From assembly GCA_001543385.1 (NCBI GenBank), contig LPNH01000002.1, forward strand, positions 1 to 64,000: a DNA stretch of 64,000 nt, read 5' to 3'. Below are positions 1 to 10,509 of the stretch, one piece after another (the first letter of the stretch is position 1; each line of letters begins with the position of its first letter). A model generated the notes under the pieces. That model was given only the letters and a program-made list of their open reading frames with translations. It did not search any database and was not told the DNA's origin. This DNA comes from Candidatus Hemicellulosilyticus sp. P3 (lineage in GTDB: Bacteria > Bacteroidota > Bacteroidia > Bacteroidales > P3). Position numbers and translations under genes: made by a program.

Positions 1-1455
1 GACCTTTACGTCCGCGACGGCGACACCGACGACGGCACCGTGCCGAGCAACGTACAGTATATGTGGAACAGCCCCGACATCTGGACCGAAGACGCCAACG
101 GCGTTGCCGGCAACCCACACGGCCACTCCCTGAACTACGTCTGCGTCCGCATCTGGAACAAAAGCGACATAAGCTCCTCCGGTCGTGACCGTCTCTTCCT
201 GAACTGGGCCAAGGCGGGCTGCGACCTGCGCTGGGACAGGAACTGGACCGGCTTCGAGCGTTTCCCCTGCGGCATCAACCCCGTCAAAGGTGGCGTCGTC
301 GGCTCCCCTGACGGCATGCTGATACCCCGCATACCGCCCCGGGGCTCCGTCGTGGTCAAAATACCCTGGTGGACACCCATGGCCGAAGACTACGCCGGCT
401 GCACCCAGTTCGACGCCGACAGATGGCACTTCTGCCTCGTCGCGCGGGTCCACGACGGCGACCTCATCGTCAATGAAAACGCCACCGACGCCGACATGGG
501 GCACTTCACCACCCTCAACGACAACGTGGCCTGGAAAAACATCTCCATCCTCGCGGCGGAACAGCACACCGCCGTCGTCTCGTTCTCCAACCCCTTCAAA
601 GAACCGCACACCTTCCAGCTCCAGTTCACAGCCCATCCCAACAAAGCCGGTGAAACCATCGTACAACACGCCGACGTCCTCATCACCTTAGACAACGAGC
701 TGGCAGAAATCTGGCACCAGGGCGGCGCCCGGATCAAAGGCGGCAAGATGCTGGAGCACAACCGCCTCCTGGTCACCGAGAGAGACCTCACCCTCAGCGA
801 CCTCCGCCTGCCCGTCGGACATCACTACACCGTCGAGACCAGCGTGCACTTCCGCACCCGGCCGTCCTCCGGGTGCAACGAGTTCGAATTTGACATCTAC
901 GAAAAAGACGTGAGAGGAGTCATCGGCGGCGAGCACTTCCTCGCCATAAAAGACCCCGAAAGGAACTTCAGAGCCGAGGCGCATGAAAGCCAGACCGTCC
1001 TCGCCGGCGACACCGTCACCCTCACCGCCGTGCCTGTCGAGGAAAACGTGCGGTACAGCTGGCTCACTCTCGGCGGCGACACCCTCTGCGTCGGCGGGCG
1101 ATACACCACCGTCCCCGCCGCCACCTGCCGCTACGTGCTGGAGGTGCGGTCCCTCGACGACAACTACAAAGACAGCGACACCGTCACCGTCACCGTCCGC
1201 CAAGCCCTCATCACCGCCCTGACGCCCAACCCTGCCGACAAGCGCACCACCGTCGCCTACCGCGTGGCTGAAAGCGTCGCCGGTGCCAACCTCGTCGTCG
1301 CCAACGCCGCCGGGCGCGTGCTCTACAAAGCCCCGCTCTCTGCCGGCACCGACAGCCACACCGTCGACCTGCAGCCGATGCCCGCCGGCCACTACACCGT
1401 GCGCATCGAATCCCGTGGCGCCGTCCTCGACACCAAGGCGCTGGTCGTCCACTAA
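1..1455 (+). CDS. T9SS type A sorting-domain protein, 5' truncated by window edge
   Basis: Frame 1 is open from base 1 (DLYVRDGDTDDGTVPSN...), so the track's start at 40 is not the true start. The C-terminus 'ITALTPNPADKRTTVAYRV...AGHYTVRIESRGAVLDTKALVVH' is a T9SS type A sorting domain. Confidence 0.8.
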   Translation, partial: DLYVRDGDTDDGTVPSNVQYMWNSPDIWTEDANGVAGNPHGHSLNYVCVRIWNKSDISSSGRDRLFLNWAKAGCDLRWDRNWTGFERFPCGINPVKGGVVGSPDGMLIPRIPPRGSVVVKIPWWTPMAEDYAGCTQFDADRWHFCLVARVHDGDLIVNENATDADMGHFTTLNDNVAWKNISILAAEQHTAVVSFSNPFKEPHTFQLQFTAHPNKAGETIVQHADVLITLDNELAEIWHQGGARIKGGKMLEHNRLLVTERDLTLSDLRLPVGHHYTVETSVHFRTRPSSGCNEFEFDIYEKDVRGVIGGEHFLAIKDPERNFRAEAHESQTVLAGDTVTLTAVPVEENVRYSWLTLGGDTLCVGGRYTTVPAATCRYVLEVRSLDDNYKDSDTVTVTVRQALITALTPNPADKRTTVAYRVAESVAGANLVVANAAGRVLYKAPLSAGTDSHTVDLQPMPAGHYTVRIESRGAVLDTKALVVH

Positions 1456-1636
1456 CGCATCGAGCGTCGCCACACACACCCCGGCGGCCCCGCGCCGACA
1501 TCGGCGCTCTGCCGCTGCACACCGGCGGCGGAGCGCCTTTATAAGAAAATCACCGCGCCCGACACAAGGCCGCCGCCGTCATCCCGGCCTATAACCCCAA
1601 TCAGTCATTCGGATTCATGCCAGAGCGGCATTTGTT

Positions 1637-1667
1637 TCAAGACAAAAAAAATGAAGAGTGGTGTGCA
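1637..1667 (+). repeat. Short dispersed repeat (inverted partner at 20187-20218)
   Basis: TCAAGACAAAA(-)AAAATGAAGAGTGGTGTGCA versus TCAAGACAAAAGAAAATGAAGTGTGGTGTGCA. Confidence 0.75.
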
Positions 1668-1810
1668 GGCGAAAAAAACAAAGCGGAAAACCGCCAAAAC
1701 CCCTAAGAAACAGTGATCAGAAATCGATCTGAAAAAAAATTATTCCTCCGATGTCAGTTTTGCGAATTTTTTGCAACTAATTTAATAGAGGTGTCTCTTT
1801 TTTTTTATCG

Positions 1811-1887
1811 TTTTCGATAAGCCAAATGACCAGAGTCAAGCTTGCTTGAACTTTGGCATGGCGAGAAAACGACTAATGAAATTGAAC
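1811..1887 (-). repeat. Dispersed ~80-bp repeat, copy 1
   Basis: Reverse complement reads TTCAATTTCATTAGTCGTTTTCTCGCCATGCCAAAGTTCAAGCAAGCTTGACTCTGGTCATTTGGCTTATCGAAAA. Confidence 0.9.
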
Positions 1888-1913
1888 ATTTACAAACATA
1901 AAATCATAAAATT

Positions 1914-4900
1914 ATGAAACAGTTATTATGCTTTCGTATTCGACGGGTGGCTGTATCGCTGCTGTTGGCCTTGCCATTGTCCGCAGCCTTCGCCCAACAG
2001 ATCCCCTGCGACATCGTCATCACAGGCAGTTTTGAACCGGCATGTATACTTCCTACCGAAAAACAGGATTACTACGACGAGGACCCCGACAATCTCATCG
2101 CCTGCCAGGGCATGACCGTCACCTACACCGCCAACGTCGGGATGGGCGATCATTCCCCGACCCGTTGGAGTTGGGCGGTGTCCGGCGACGTTTCATCCAA
2201 CAGTAACAACGGAAGCATTACAGTCACATGGGGCCACGGCTCCTCCGGCCATCTGGCTGTGACGGTCTATGGCCCCAACGGCGTCTCCTGCACCAAGAGC
2301 GTCAACGTCCGGCTGGTCGAAAAACCCGTCATCTCAGTTTCGACCGTCCCGGCCTATGTCGAAATGCCCGACGGCACAAAAGTCATCTATGTCTGCCCGG
2401 GCGGGAGCGTCGAGTTCACCGATCACTCCTCCGCCACCAACTCCGACATCGTGGGCTTCTATTGGGAAAGAAAATGGGGAATGTCGTCATCCACACCCAA
2501 TTACAAAATAGAAGACGTGTGGGCCGACGAACAGATCTTCCACTGGGTCTACAACAACTGTGGCTGCTACGACGAGGAAAGCTTCTTCATCCGTATGCTG
2601 GAGGGCGAAAATCTCGAACTGAGCTGCCACGGTACGGTCTGCGAGGGTGACGTCGTCACCTATACAGCCCTCAGTCCCCATTGCAAGCAATTCTCCTGGC
2701 ATGTGTCCGGAGGAACCATATTGAACGGCCAAAACACACCGCAGGTCACCGTGCAGTGGGACAGCCCGCAGGACGGCTACGGCGTCATCGGCATCGACGG
2801 CCAGCTCTGCGGCAGCAACAGTTGCCCCGCCATGCTGAGCAAAAAGATTCCCGTCATCGGCGACAACCTCCCCATCCAAGGGCAGACCATAGTCTGTGTC
2901 GACGAGGCCGTCATCTACAGCGTCCCCCTCTTCGGATCCACCGAGTACCATTGGAGCATCACATCCGCCGCCGATGTCAGCGCCGTGGATGTCAACGGCG
3001 CCAACAAACAGATGTACATCTTCCATCAGCCCGGCACCTACCGTATCACGGTTTCCTACAGGTGCGAATTCCTCGATTGTGGCGAGTTCACCTCCGCACC
3101 GCTGACAGTGGTGGTCAAACCCAAATTGGCCATCACCGGCCAAGATCGCATCTGCATCTCCAATCCCTGCCATCTGGAAACCGCCCCGTATGTCTCCGCC
3201 TCGTGGATAGTCTACGACATAGACAACTCCAACCAAATAGTCTACAACACTTGGGGAAGACAAGAAATATCCACCCGTCTCCCCCGTCCCGGCAGATACC
3301 GTGTCGTTGCCAGCAACCCCAACTTCTGCAACGAAGCCGAATTTCTCCTCACCGTACAGGACAGACCCCCGGCGCCGACCCTTGCCGACCTCGACCCGGG
3401 CAATCCGCATACTGCCTGCACTCACAGCGGAATCAACTTGCAGGCGCACCCGCAAAACCCTGACTACACCATCGTCTGGGAACCCACATGTCCCGATGCC
3501 ACGCCCGGCCGGATTTCGGGCAATGATGTAACAATCAGCTTTGGAGCCAACGTATGCGACATCCATGCCTACACCTTCGACCGGACGTTGAACTGCCTGT
3601 CCGCCCAACCCTACGTGCAACAGATTGTTGAACTGCAGCCAGCCCCAATCACCCTCCCGCGGCATTACGACGTCTGTCCGGGAACCATTATTTCATGGGA
3701 CGACAACGATATCCCTCCGCAGGACGGAGTGCTGTACGAATGGTATATTGGGGGGGCACAGAGTTACGCTTCCGTTCAGGGCAGCCACCTGAAGAACAGC
3801 GTTGTTTTGACGGTCCATGAGCACACCTCCGGAAACTACCCGGTGGACTTCTATGTCTTGCTCAAACGCACCGTGTGCCATGTGTTTTATTACGACACCT
3901 TCCATATCCATGTCAGGAGCCACACCCCCGCCGCAGTCAGCCTCACCGCCAACCCGGAATCAGCTTGCCCTGACGAACCGTTCACCTTTACCGGGTCGGG
4001 CGGCGACCCCGCAAACTACCGGTGGCGTGTCGACAGTATCTTGGCGCCATTTGTCGGCAACCCTTACACCTGCACCTTCACCACGCCCGGAACCCACCGT
4101 GTCACCCTGCTCCACAACGAGATGGACGAGTGTACAAACCTCCATTACTACGACAGTGCAACCGTCCTGGTGACAGTCTCACCCGCCCCGGTGATCAATG
4201 GCTTAATCTACGATGCCGCCGCCCAGACCGTCAGCGTGGACATGGCCGCGGGCCGCTATACATATCAATGGTACTACAACGACATCCTTCAAGTCGGTCA
4301 GACAAATCCCTCCATGCGCCTTGTCGGCTACGGCACCTACCGTTGCGAAGTGGAAAATCTTTGGGGGTGCACCGCTTCCGAGTCTAAATATATCGGGCCG
4401 AACACACCATGTTACGAATGCAATATGATTGAAGACATGACCGGCACCTACGACGGCTGCGCCGCAGTGCTGACCCTGACGTCGCCCATAGCGGCACACA
4501 ATGTTTATTGGAAATGTTCGGGGAACAGCGACCAGAGGACAATAATCGTCAATCCCAGCGACAGACACCACGCGACAGTCCAATTCAAAGATGTCGGCAT
4601 CTATCACATCCAGTCCTACACCACCGGCTCCCATTGCGAGGTGAGCAACTTCACAAAAGCGGTGACCTTCATACCCGATTTCACCTTCGAGAAGCAGTGC
4701 GACAAGATTGTCATCCACAACCGTTCCAAGAGCCTGTCTGGCATGGAGCGCATCTATTTCACTGTTGCGGGCCATGCCCCGTGCATGTTCGACTATTCGG
4801 TCAGGACCTACGAATACCCCGTTACCTCCAACGGCACCTACACATTTTGTCTACAGGTCTTGGCCGACGGCACGCTCTACGAATGCACCTACCCTCCGGT

Positions 4901-7241
4901 CGTCTTCACCACCGTCAACCCGGCCACGCTCTCCATCACATCCGCCAATACACTCAACCCCCATTGGACTTGCGAAAACACGCCCATAGAACTGACGGCG
5001 TCCTTGAACCCCTATGCCCCGATTTCTTCCACCACATGGACGTTCAGTGACGGAACATTTTTTACAATGCAGGGAAATAAAATACATCATACATTTACAT
5101 CAAGTCTTTATTTTCATTCCGTCACCGCATCTGTCACAGATGCCAACGGTTGCCCCGTCACCTCACAAGTCCCGTTTACTATAAGTTCTCACCCAAATGA
5201 ATTGAAAGAATATCTACTTCATGCGTTGGGTTCAGAGGTGTGCCCGAATACAGCCCGGTACATTCAATTCCAATATAATGGGAATGTGCTGACATCATGT
5301 AATTTCTATTGGAACGGCGCTGCAACACCGTCGACCAACCCCACCTATGCGACCTACACCACCGGCCTATACCCGGCTGTTGCCGTGAACAACCGCTACT
5401 GTCACGTGCAAGACAACATCAACGTGAGATTCAAAAACAAACCCACCGCCATCATTGTCACCGACAAACAGCGATACTGCATGGGTGATCGGATAATGCT
5501 GTATGGCGCCACCGGTCCGGACTCCAATCAATACACCTACCAGTGGACCGTCACCAATGCCAACAACTTCACCCGGCATTTCTACACCGCATCAGCCTCA
5601 TTCTATCCCCCCATGGCCGATGACTACCATATCCAGCTCTGCATCACCGACAACGCTTCCGGATGCTCCGATTGTGCAAGCGGGGTGACCGTCACGGTCC
5701 ATCCCACACCTGCCGCCCCCTCCATCGCTTATGGCCAGCGCCTGTGCCTCGACGACCCGCCTGTTGAGTTGGTCGGCAGCAGTCCCGCGACCAATAGGTT
5801 GCATTGGAGCAATGGCCATTCAGGCCCTACGGCTTACTACTTCACCCCGGGCGTGGCCACCGCATGGTACTACGACCCCGCCAGCGGCTGCAAGTCCGAT
5901 GCGGCAAGCATCACCATCGACGCACAACCTGATTTCGACGCCCTGCTGACCGGCTGTTACGAAAAGTGCCCTGATTTTTTCCTTAGGCCTCGCAGACTGC
6001 CCGTTCGGGGACTGACAACCTGGAACCAAAAGATCGATTGTGTGTGGAATTATAATGGCCGTGATATTTACGCAGATGGCGGCATCTACACACACCGTCC
6101 GTTACTATTGCCCTTACCGGGGTTCGGCGACTACCGCCTTGACGTGGATTACAACCACGGCCATTGTCATGTCGCCTCCCCGTTGCTCACCATCACAGAA
6201 ATACAGGAATTTTGCGACTGCGAAGACATTGAAATTACAATAGAGAAAATCCACGATGTTGGTGATTGCTATAACTTCTACAGTATCAACGTGACGGTGT
6301 GCAGCCATTCTGATTTCACATATTATTTCCATGAGTTGCAATGTCTCGCCGATCCGGAGTATGTACAAATTGTTAATACAGACTTTCAGCCCACCCCTGT
6401 AGATCCTGACAATTGTTTCTCCTTCAAGTTAGAAGTGAAGCTGTATCAACCCCTGCCGTCACAATCCATCACATTCCGTCTCTATGGCGACTGCAACGCC
6501 GATTTCAGCATCGACCTTTTGCCCGAATACATAGAATGCAAAACCGAAATAGCCCCTTTTTTATACGACCTTCGGGCCGATATGTCAACCAGTGCGGCCG
6601 TCTATTTCAAATTCCAATTGGAGGTATTTCCCTCGCAGAACATCATCGCCTGCTGGTCCGATCCACCCATGGTCGTCAACTCCTGGTATGGCGGTTCCGA
6701 ACACTTGGACGGGCTTGCCATGATAGAATACGCCAAGATTACACAGCTTGTGGCAGAGGACGGCTTCATCTGCTTTTACGCCCTCGCCTGCATGGACAAA
6801 GAGTTCTGCTGGCTAAAATCCTGTATCCCCGCTGAAAAGTTCTATCAGCGACTGCAGGACCTCGGCATTACGCCCAAACAGGCCGCAAAAACCTTTGGCG
6901 ACAGCGGTAAGGAAAGCGACACCGGATTGCCCCTCGGCCCCGACCCCGGCAGAGACCTTCACCTCGTACCCAATCCCGCCACCGGTGATGTCACCATTGT
7001 CTGCGGCGCCCGTATCCCGGATGCCACAACCGAAGCGCTTGCCCCCCGGGCAAAAGGCAGCGCCGACAAGGTGGTCGAGGTGTTGGTGATGGACATGAGC
7101 GGCCGCCCGATGGCAACATTCATCAACACCGACCGCTTCAACGTCTCCGACCTCCCCGCCGGATTCTACATCGTCCGTGTCAGAACCCGATCTGTCGACG
7201 CCGCGGAAAAAGTGACATACATGAAACTCATGAAAAAATAA
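1914..7241 (+). CDS. Giant (1775 aa) secreted surface protein with PKD/Ig-like repeats and T9SS type A sorting domain
   Basis: Signal peptide MKQLLCFRIRRVAVSLLLALPLSAAFAQ, repeated Ig/PKD-like modules, C-terminal 'LHLVPNPATGDVTIVCG...LPAGFYIVRVRTRS...YMKLMKK'. Confidence 0.85.
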   Translation: MKQLLCFRIRRVAVSLLLALPLSAAFAQQIPCDIVITGSFEPACILPTEKQDYYDEDPDNLIACQGMTVTYTANVGMGDHSPTRWSWAVSGDVSSNSNNGSITVTWGHGSSGHLAVTVYGPNGVSCTKSVNVRLVEKPVISVSTVPAYVEMPDGTKVIYVCPGGSVEFTDHSSATNSDIVGFYWERKWGMSSSTPNYKIEDVWADEQIFHWVYNNCGCYDEESFFIRMLEGENLELSCHGTVCEGDVVTYTALSPHCKQFSWHVSGGTILNGQNTPQVTVQWDSPQDGYGVIGIDGQLCGSNSCPAMLSKKIPVIGDNLPIQGQTIVCVDEAVIYSVPLFGSTEYHWSITSAADVSAVDVNGANKQMYIFHQPGTYRITVSYRCEFLDCGEFTSAPLTVVVKPKLAITGQDRICISNPCHLETAPYVSASWIVYDIDNSNQIVYNTWGRQEISTRLPRPGRYRVVASNPNFCNEAEFLLTVQDRPPAPTLADLDPGNPHTACTHSGINLQAHPQNPDYTIVWEPTCPDATPGRISGNDVTISFGANVCDIHAYTFDRTLNCLSAQPYVQQIVELQPAPITLPRHYDVCPGTIISWDDNDIPPQDGVLYEWYIGGAQSYASVQGSHLKNSVVLTVHEHTSGNYPVDFYVLLKRTVCHVFYYDTFHIHVRSHTPAAVSLTANPESACPDEPFTFTGSGGDPANYRWRVDSILAPFVGNPYTCTFTTPGTHRVTLLHNEMDECTNLHYYDSATVLVTVSPAPVINGLIYDAAAQTVSVDMAAGRYTYQWYYNDILQVGQTNPSMRLVGYGTYRCEVENLWGCTASESKYIGPNTPCYECNMIEDMTGTYDGCAAVLTLTSPIAAHNVYWKCSGNSDQRTIIVNPSDRHHATVQFKDVGIYHIQSYTTGSHCEVSNFTKAVTFIPDFTFEKQCDKIVIHNRSKSLSGMERIYFTVAGHAPCMFDYSVRTYEYPVTSNGTYTFCLQVLADGTLYECTYPPVVFTTVNPATLSITSANTLNPHWTCENTPIELTASLNPYAPISSTTWTFSDGTFFTMQGNKIHHTFTSSLYFHSVTASVTDANGCPVTSQVPFTISSHPNELKEYLLHALGSEVCPNTARYIQFQYNGNVLTSCNFYWNGAATPSTNPTYATYTTGLYPAVAVNNRYCHVQDNINVRFKNKPTAIIVTDKQRYCMGDRIMLYGATGPDSNQYTYQWTVTNANNFTRHFYTASASFYPPMADDYHIQLCITDNASGCSDCASGVTVTVHPTPAAPSIAYGQRLCLDDPPVELVGSSPATNRLHWSNGHSGPTAYYFTPGVATAWYYDPASGCKSDAASITIDAQPDFDALLTGCYEKCPDFFLRPRRLPVRGLTTWNQKIDCVWNYNGRDIYADGGIYTHRPLLLPLPGFGDYRLDVDYNHGHCHVASPLLTITEIQEFCDCEDIEITIEKIHDVGDCYNFYSINVTVCSHSDFTYYFHELQCLADPEYVQIVNTDFQPTPVDPDNCFSFKLEVKLYQPLPSQSITFRLYGDCNADFSIDLLPEYIECKTEIAPFLYDLRADMSTSAAVYFKFQLEVFPSQNIIACWSDPPMVVNSWYGGSEHLDGLAMIEYAKITQLVAEDGFICFYALACMDKEFCWLKSCIPAEKFYQRLQDLGITPKQAAKTFGDSGKESDTGLPLGPDPGRDLHLVPNPATGDVTIVCGARIPDATTEALAPRAKGSADKVVEVLVMDMSGRPMATFINTDRFNVSDLPAGFYIVRVRTRSVDAAEKVTYMKLMKK

Positions 7242-7290
7242 CCATGGGAGCCGCATTGATAATAAAAATACCGTTTAAAACCGCCAAGAC

Positions 7291-9630
7291 ATGAACAAAT
7301 CATTCAATTTCATCAGTCGTTTCCTCGCCACGCCAAAGTTTGAGCAAGCTCTGCTTGGGTCGTCTGGCTTAACGAAAACGTTCAATTTCATTAGTCGTTT
7401 TCTCGCCATGCCAAAGTTCAAGCAAGCTTGGCTCTGGTCATTTGGCTTATCGAAAACGTTCGCTTCTTCGAAACAGTCGTTTTCTCGCCTCGGGATAAGA
7501 GCAAGCGCTTCTCCTCTCGGCTTAACGAAAACAATCTCAGTTGCACACTGCAGTGTTCTCTGCAAGCACATACTGATCTCGGCCTTGGTCCTTGTGACCC
7601 TCTCCGTCCGCGCCCAGCGTTTCGACTGGGTGAAAACCTATACAGGCTTCGACCGGTGTGATCGTTTTGACAACTGGATCTCCAGCTCGGTGACCGATTC
7701 CGAAGGCAACCTCTACATCCTCGGGCAGTGCGCACCCGACGCGCTGCTCGACGGCGAACCGCTTCTGCCGTACCGCATTCCGAACAGAAGGGGCATCCTG
7801 ATCGCAAAGTTCGCCCCGGACGGCAGCGTGGTGTGGCGCAAGCCCATTACGACACCGGGCTCCAACGTGGGACACACCATCAAACTGATCGGAGACACCT
7901 CCATCGTCTGCATGGCCGGGGTCATGTTGGAAGAAACGTTCTATTGGCTGGATTCCGTTTATTCCGACGCAGGGAGCCTCATGGCGACCGATTCGATAAG
8001 CGGAAATTTCGTATCGGCATTCATAACGCTGAATCTGGACGGAGAACTGCAGGAACAGCATTTCTTGCAAGTGGTGTATTTTGACAGTGACGGCAACCGG
8101 ATCACCCTGGACAGACAGACAGGACGCGTCCACGACTCTTCATGGGTGACGCCCGCCGCTCTCACGGCTTGCACTTTTGACATCGACGGCAACGGCAACA
8201 TTTTCGTTGTTCGACAAACGGTGGACAAAGAACTCGTTAAAGTGCCTGACGACACCGGTGGTCTTGAGGATACAATATTATCCATCGAGGACGGCACGTT
8301 GTCCGGGATTCAGATATGGGTGGACGGCCATGCAAGATTCAACATATTTCCCCCAAACCGCCCGAAAAGGTGGAATGTGATGATGCTGAAATTCTCACCG
8401 CATTTCCACGATCTGCTTGCGCATCGGTATCTTTTCCAGGACGAAACAGGCGATAATGACTTGGAATCGATCTACTCCATGGTTATGGACCCGAACCATA
8501 ACATGCATCTGATCGCGACCGAAGTGAGGCCAGGGTCGATGTCGGATAGTGCAACGGCAACCATCCCCAACCTGCCGGTTGCCTATTGTCGGCGGAACGT
8601 AATCAACAGTTTGGTCGTGAAATGCGACAGCCTGCTCAACCCGCTCTTCGTCAAGCAAGTGGCGATGGAAAGTTGTTACGACGATTTCAACACCGGAAAG
8701 TTTGAATTTTATTCTATGGCACGGGGGGACGACGGACAGGACCTGTTCATATCAGGGCATGTGACCATCCCTGTGGAAGTCTGCAACAATCCCGCCGCTT
8801 TTGTCGACAACGACACCGTCGACATCGTCGACAAATTGTTTTTCATCCGGATCGACGCGGAGACCGGGCGGCTGAAATCATACGGAACAGCGAGGTCCAA
8901 CGGACTCGCAACAGGAATTTGTCTTCCACATATATACTGGCAACACCAAATGTGCGTAAAGCACAACCGTGTCTTTGTCCCGTGCAATTACGCGGGGGAT
9001 TTCCTCTTCGGGGCCGATTCGGCATGTCATGCCATTGACCGTGTCTGGAACAACGCCATCTGCATCTGGGACACCTCGGGCAACGCGATCGGCCTCATCG
9101 ACATGCCGACAAATGTCTCAATTCATAAAAGTAACCAATCCTGCTACCTCATCGCGCTGCACGACAGCATCCTGTATATCTCGGGCCAGCTGCAAGCCTC
9201 GTCGGTCCAGCTGGGCGACACCACCATATACTCCGAGGCAAATCACAGGACAAAAGCCTACGTGGCAAAATATGTCGACACCGCCTTCATGACCCCGTAT
9301 GTCAGCACGGCAGGAGCGCCGGGCGACGTGCACGTCACACTGACGGACCAGGCGGGGGCGTTCGTGGCCTACCCCAACCCCTTCCGGCAACGTATCAACA
9401 TCCGGGTGGAGCACACATCGCTCAAAACCGAGGACGGCGTCGCCACCGCCATCCTCACCGACCTCACCGGCCGCCGCGAGACAGTGCGTCTCGACCCTGC
9501 AGGCCCCGGCCGCCACAGCCTCGACCTGACCGGCCGGCCCCAGTCCGTTTACCTCCTCACCCTCACCACCTCCGACGGGCGCCAACACACCGTCCGCCTG
9601 CTGAAACAATCCGACATATACGGGAAATGA
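7291..9630 (+). CDS. T9SS type A sorting-domain surface protein; N-terminal ~88 codons are repeat-derived, true start uncertain
   Basis: Signal-peptide-like segment 'CKHILISALVLVTLSVRAQ' starts only at about residue 91. C-terminus 'FVAYPNPFRQRINIRVEH...SVYLLTLTTSDGRQHTVRLLKQ' is T9SS type A. Confidence 0.75.
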   Translation: MNKSFNFISRFLATPKFEQALLGSSGLTKTFNFISRFLAMPKFKQAWLWSFGLSKTFASSKQSFSRLGIRASASPLGLTKTISVAHCSVLCKHILISALVLVTLSVRAQRFDWVKTYTGFDRCDRFDNWISSSVTDSEGNLYILGQCAPDALLDGEPLLPYRIPNRRGILIAKFAPDGSVVWRKPITTPGSNVGHTIKLIGDTSIVCMAGVMLEETFYWLDSVYSDAGSLMATDSISGNFVSAFITLNLDGELQEQHFLQVVYFDSDGNRITLDRQTGRVHDSSWVTPAALTACTFDIDGNGNIFVVRQTVDKELVKVPDDTGGLEDTILSIEDGTLSGIQIWVDGHARFNIFPPNRPKRWNVMMLKFSPHFHDLLAHRYLFQDETGDNDLESIYSMVMDPNHNMHLIATEVRPGSMSDSATATIPNLPVAYCRRNVINSLVVKCDSLLNPLFVKQVAMESCYDDFNTGKFEFYSMARGDDGQDLFISGHVTIPVEVCNNPAAFVDNDTVDIVDKLFFIRIDAETGRLKSYGTARSNGLATGICLPHIYWQHQMCVKHNRVFVPCNYAGDFLFGADSACHAIDRVWNNAICIWDTSGNAIGLIDMPTNVSIHKSNQSCYLIALHDSILYISGQLQASSVQLGDTTIYSEANHRTKAYVAKYVDTAFMTPYVSTAGAPGDVHVTLTDQAGAFVAYPNPFRQRINIRVEHTSLKTEDGVATAILTDLTGRRETVRLDPAGPGRHSLDLTGRPQSVYLLTLTTSDGRQHTVRLLKQSDIYGK
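7297..7532 (+). repeat. Dispersed repeat, three tandem copies (third degenerate)
   Basis: Landmark AGTCG at 7315, 7393, 7475 (78- and 82-bp spacing); TTCAATTTCAT(C/T)AGTCGTTT(T/C)CTCGCC...GGCTTA(A/T)CGAAAACG. Confidence 0.9.
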
Positions 9631-9640
9631 AAATGACACC

Positions 9641-9866
9641 CACCCCCAAAGAACCCATCCGTGTCCATCCAAGTAATCCGTGGATCAAAAGAACCCATCC
9701 ATAAAGAATCATCCGCATCCATCCAAGTAATCCGTGGATCAAAGAACCCACCCCCAAAGAACCCATCCATGTCCATCCGTGTAATCCGTGGATCAAAAGA
9801 ACCCATCCCCAAAGAATCATCCGTGTCCATCCGTGTAATCCGTGGATCAAAGAACCCATCCATAAA
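9641..9866. repeat. 54-bp tandem repeat, ~4 copies
   Basis: AATCCGTGGATCAAA recurs at 9675, 9729, 9783, 9837, exactly 54 bp apart; unit contains CATCCGTGTCCATCCGTGTAATCCGTGGATCAAA. Confidence 0.95.
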
Positions 9867-10040
9867 AATAACAAAATCCCCCCAAGCCCCTGCCCACCTC
9901 AGTTTCAGCAATTCCTTCATCATAATTAACAATTAATTCCACTTTTTTTTATATATTTGTCGCGTAAAAATCTGTCGTGTAACCACTTTTGATTGCATTT
10001 AACAATCTAACAATCAACCTATTGCACACTTCTACGACTC

Positions 10041-10289
10041 ATGCAAAACGGTGCCGAAACGCTGTCTCCGTACACACCTCCAGCCATCGAGGTGCAGACA
10101 TTCCATGTCGAGGAAGGCTTCGCCGACAGCATCACCGAATCGTGGGAAAACTCATTCTCTGTCGAGGAGAGTGGAACCACCGGCCAGGTCGACCTCTTTC
10201 TATGGACCGACCAGACCAAAACCACACCCACCAACGAAAACGAAGCCTTCGACCTGCAGTGGGGTAACAACGACTTTTGGGGAAACTAA
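10041..10289 (+). CDS. Small Bacteroidales protein (82 aa), W/N/F-rich C-terminus
   Basis: MQNGAETLSPYTPPAIEVQTFHVEEGFADSITESWENSFSVEESG...; shares the Y-x-x-P-x-[IL] N-terminal and W-x-N-x-F motifs with 10510 and 19004. Confidence 0.55.
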   Translation: MQNGAETLSPYTPPAIEVQTFHVEEGFADSITESWENSFSVEESGTTGQVDLFLWTDQTKTTPTNENEAFDLQWGNNDFWGN

Positions 10290-10509
10290 AAATCGATGTC
10301 AAATCGTCATTGACATTATATAATATATTTTAAACTCAAACAAAAAACAAACCAAACAACCCAATCCTGCCTAAACTCTGATATATCAAGAGAACAACCC
10401 CCGTTCAAACAGCCGCAAGTTTAACATAAACCCCCTACTGGTGGGGCGTCCGGGGCGGCGGTGCGGTGGCGGCGGCGGAAAGAGACAACAAACTACAAAA
10501 CAACACGAT

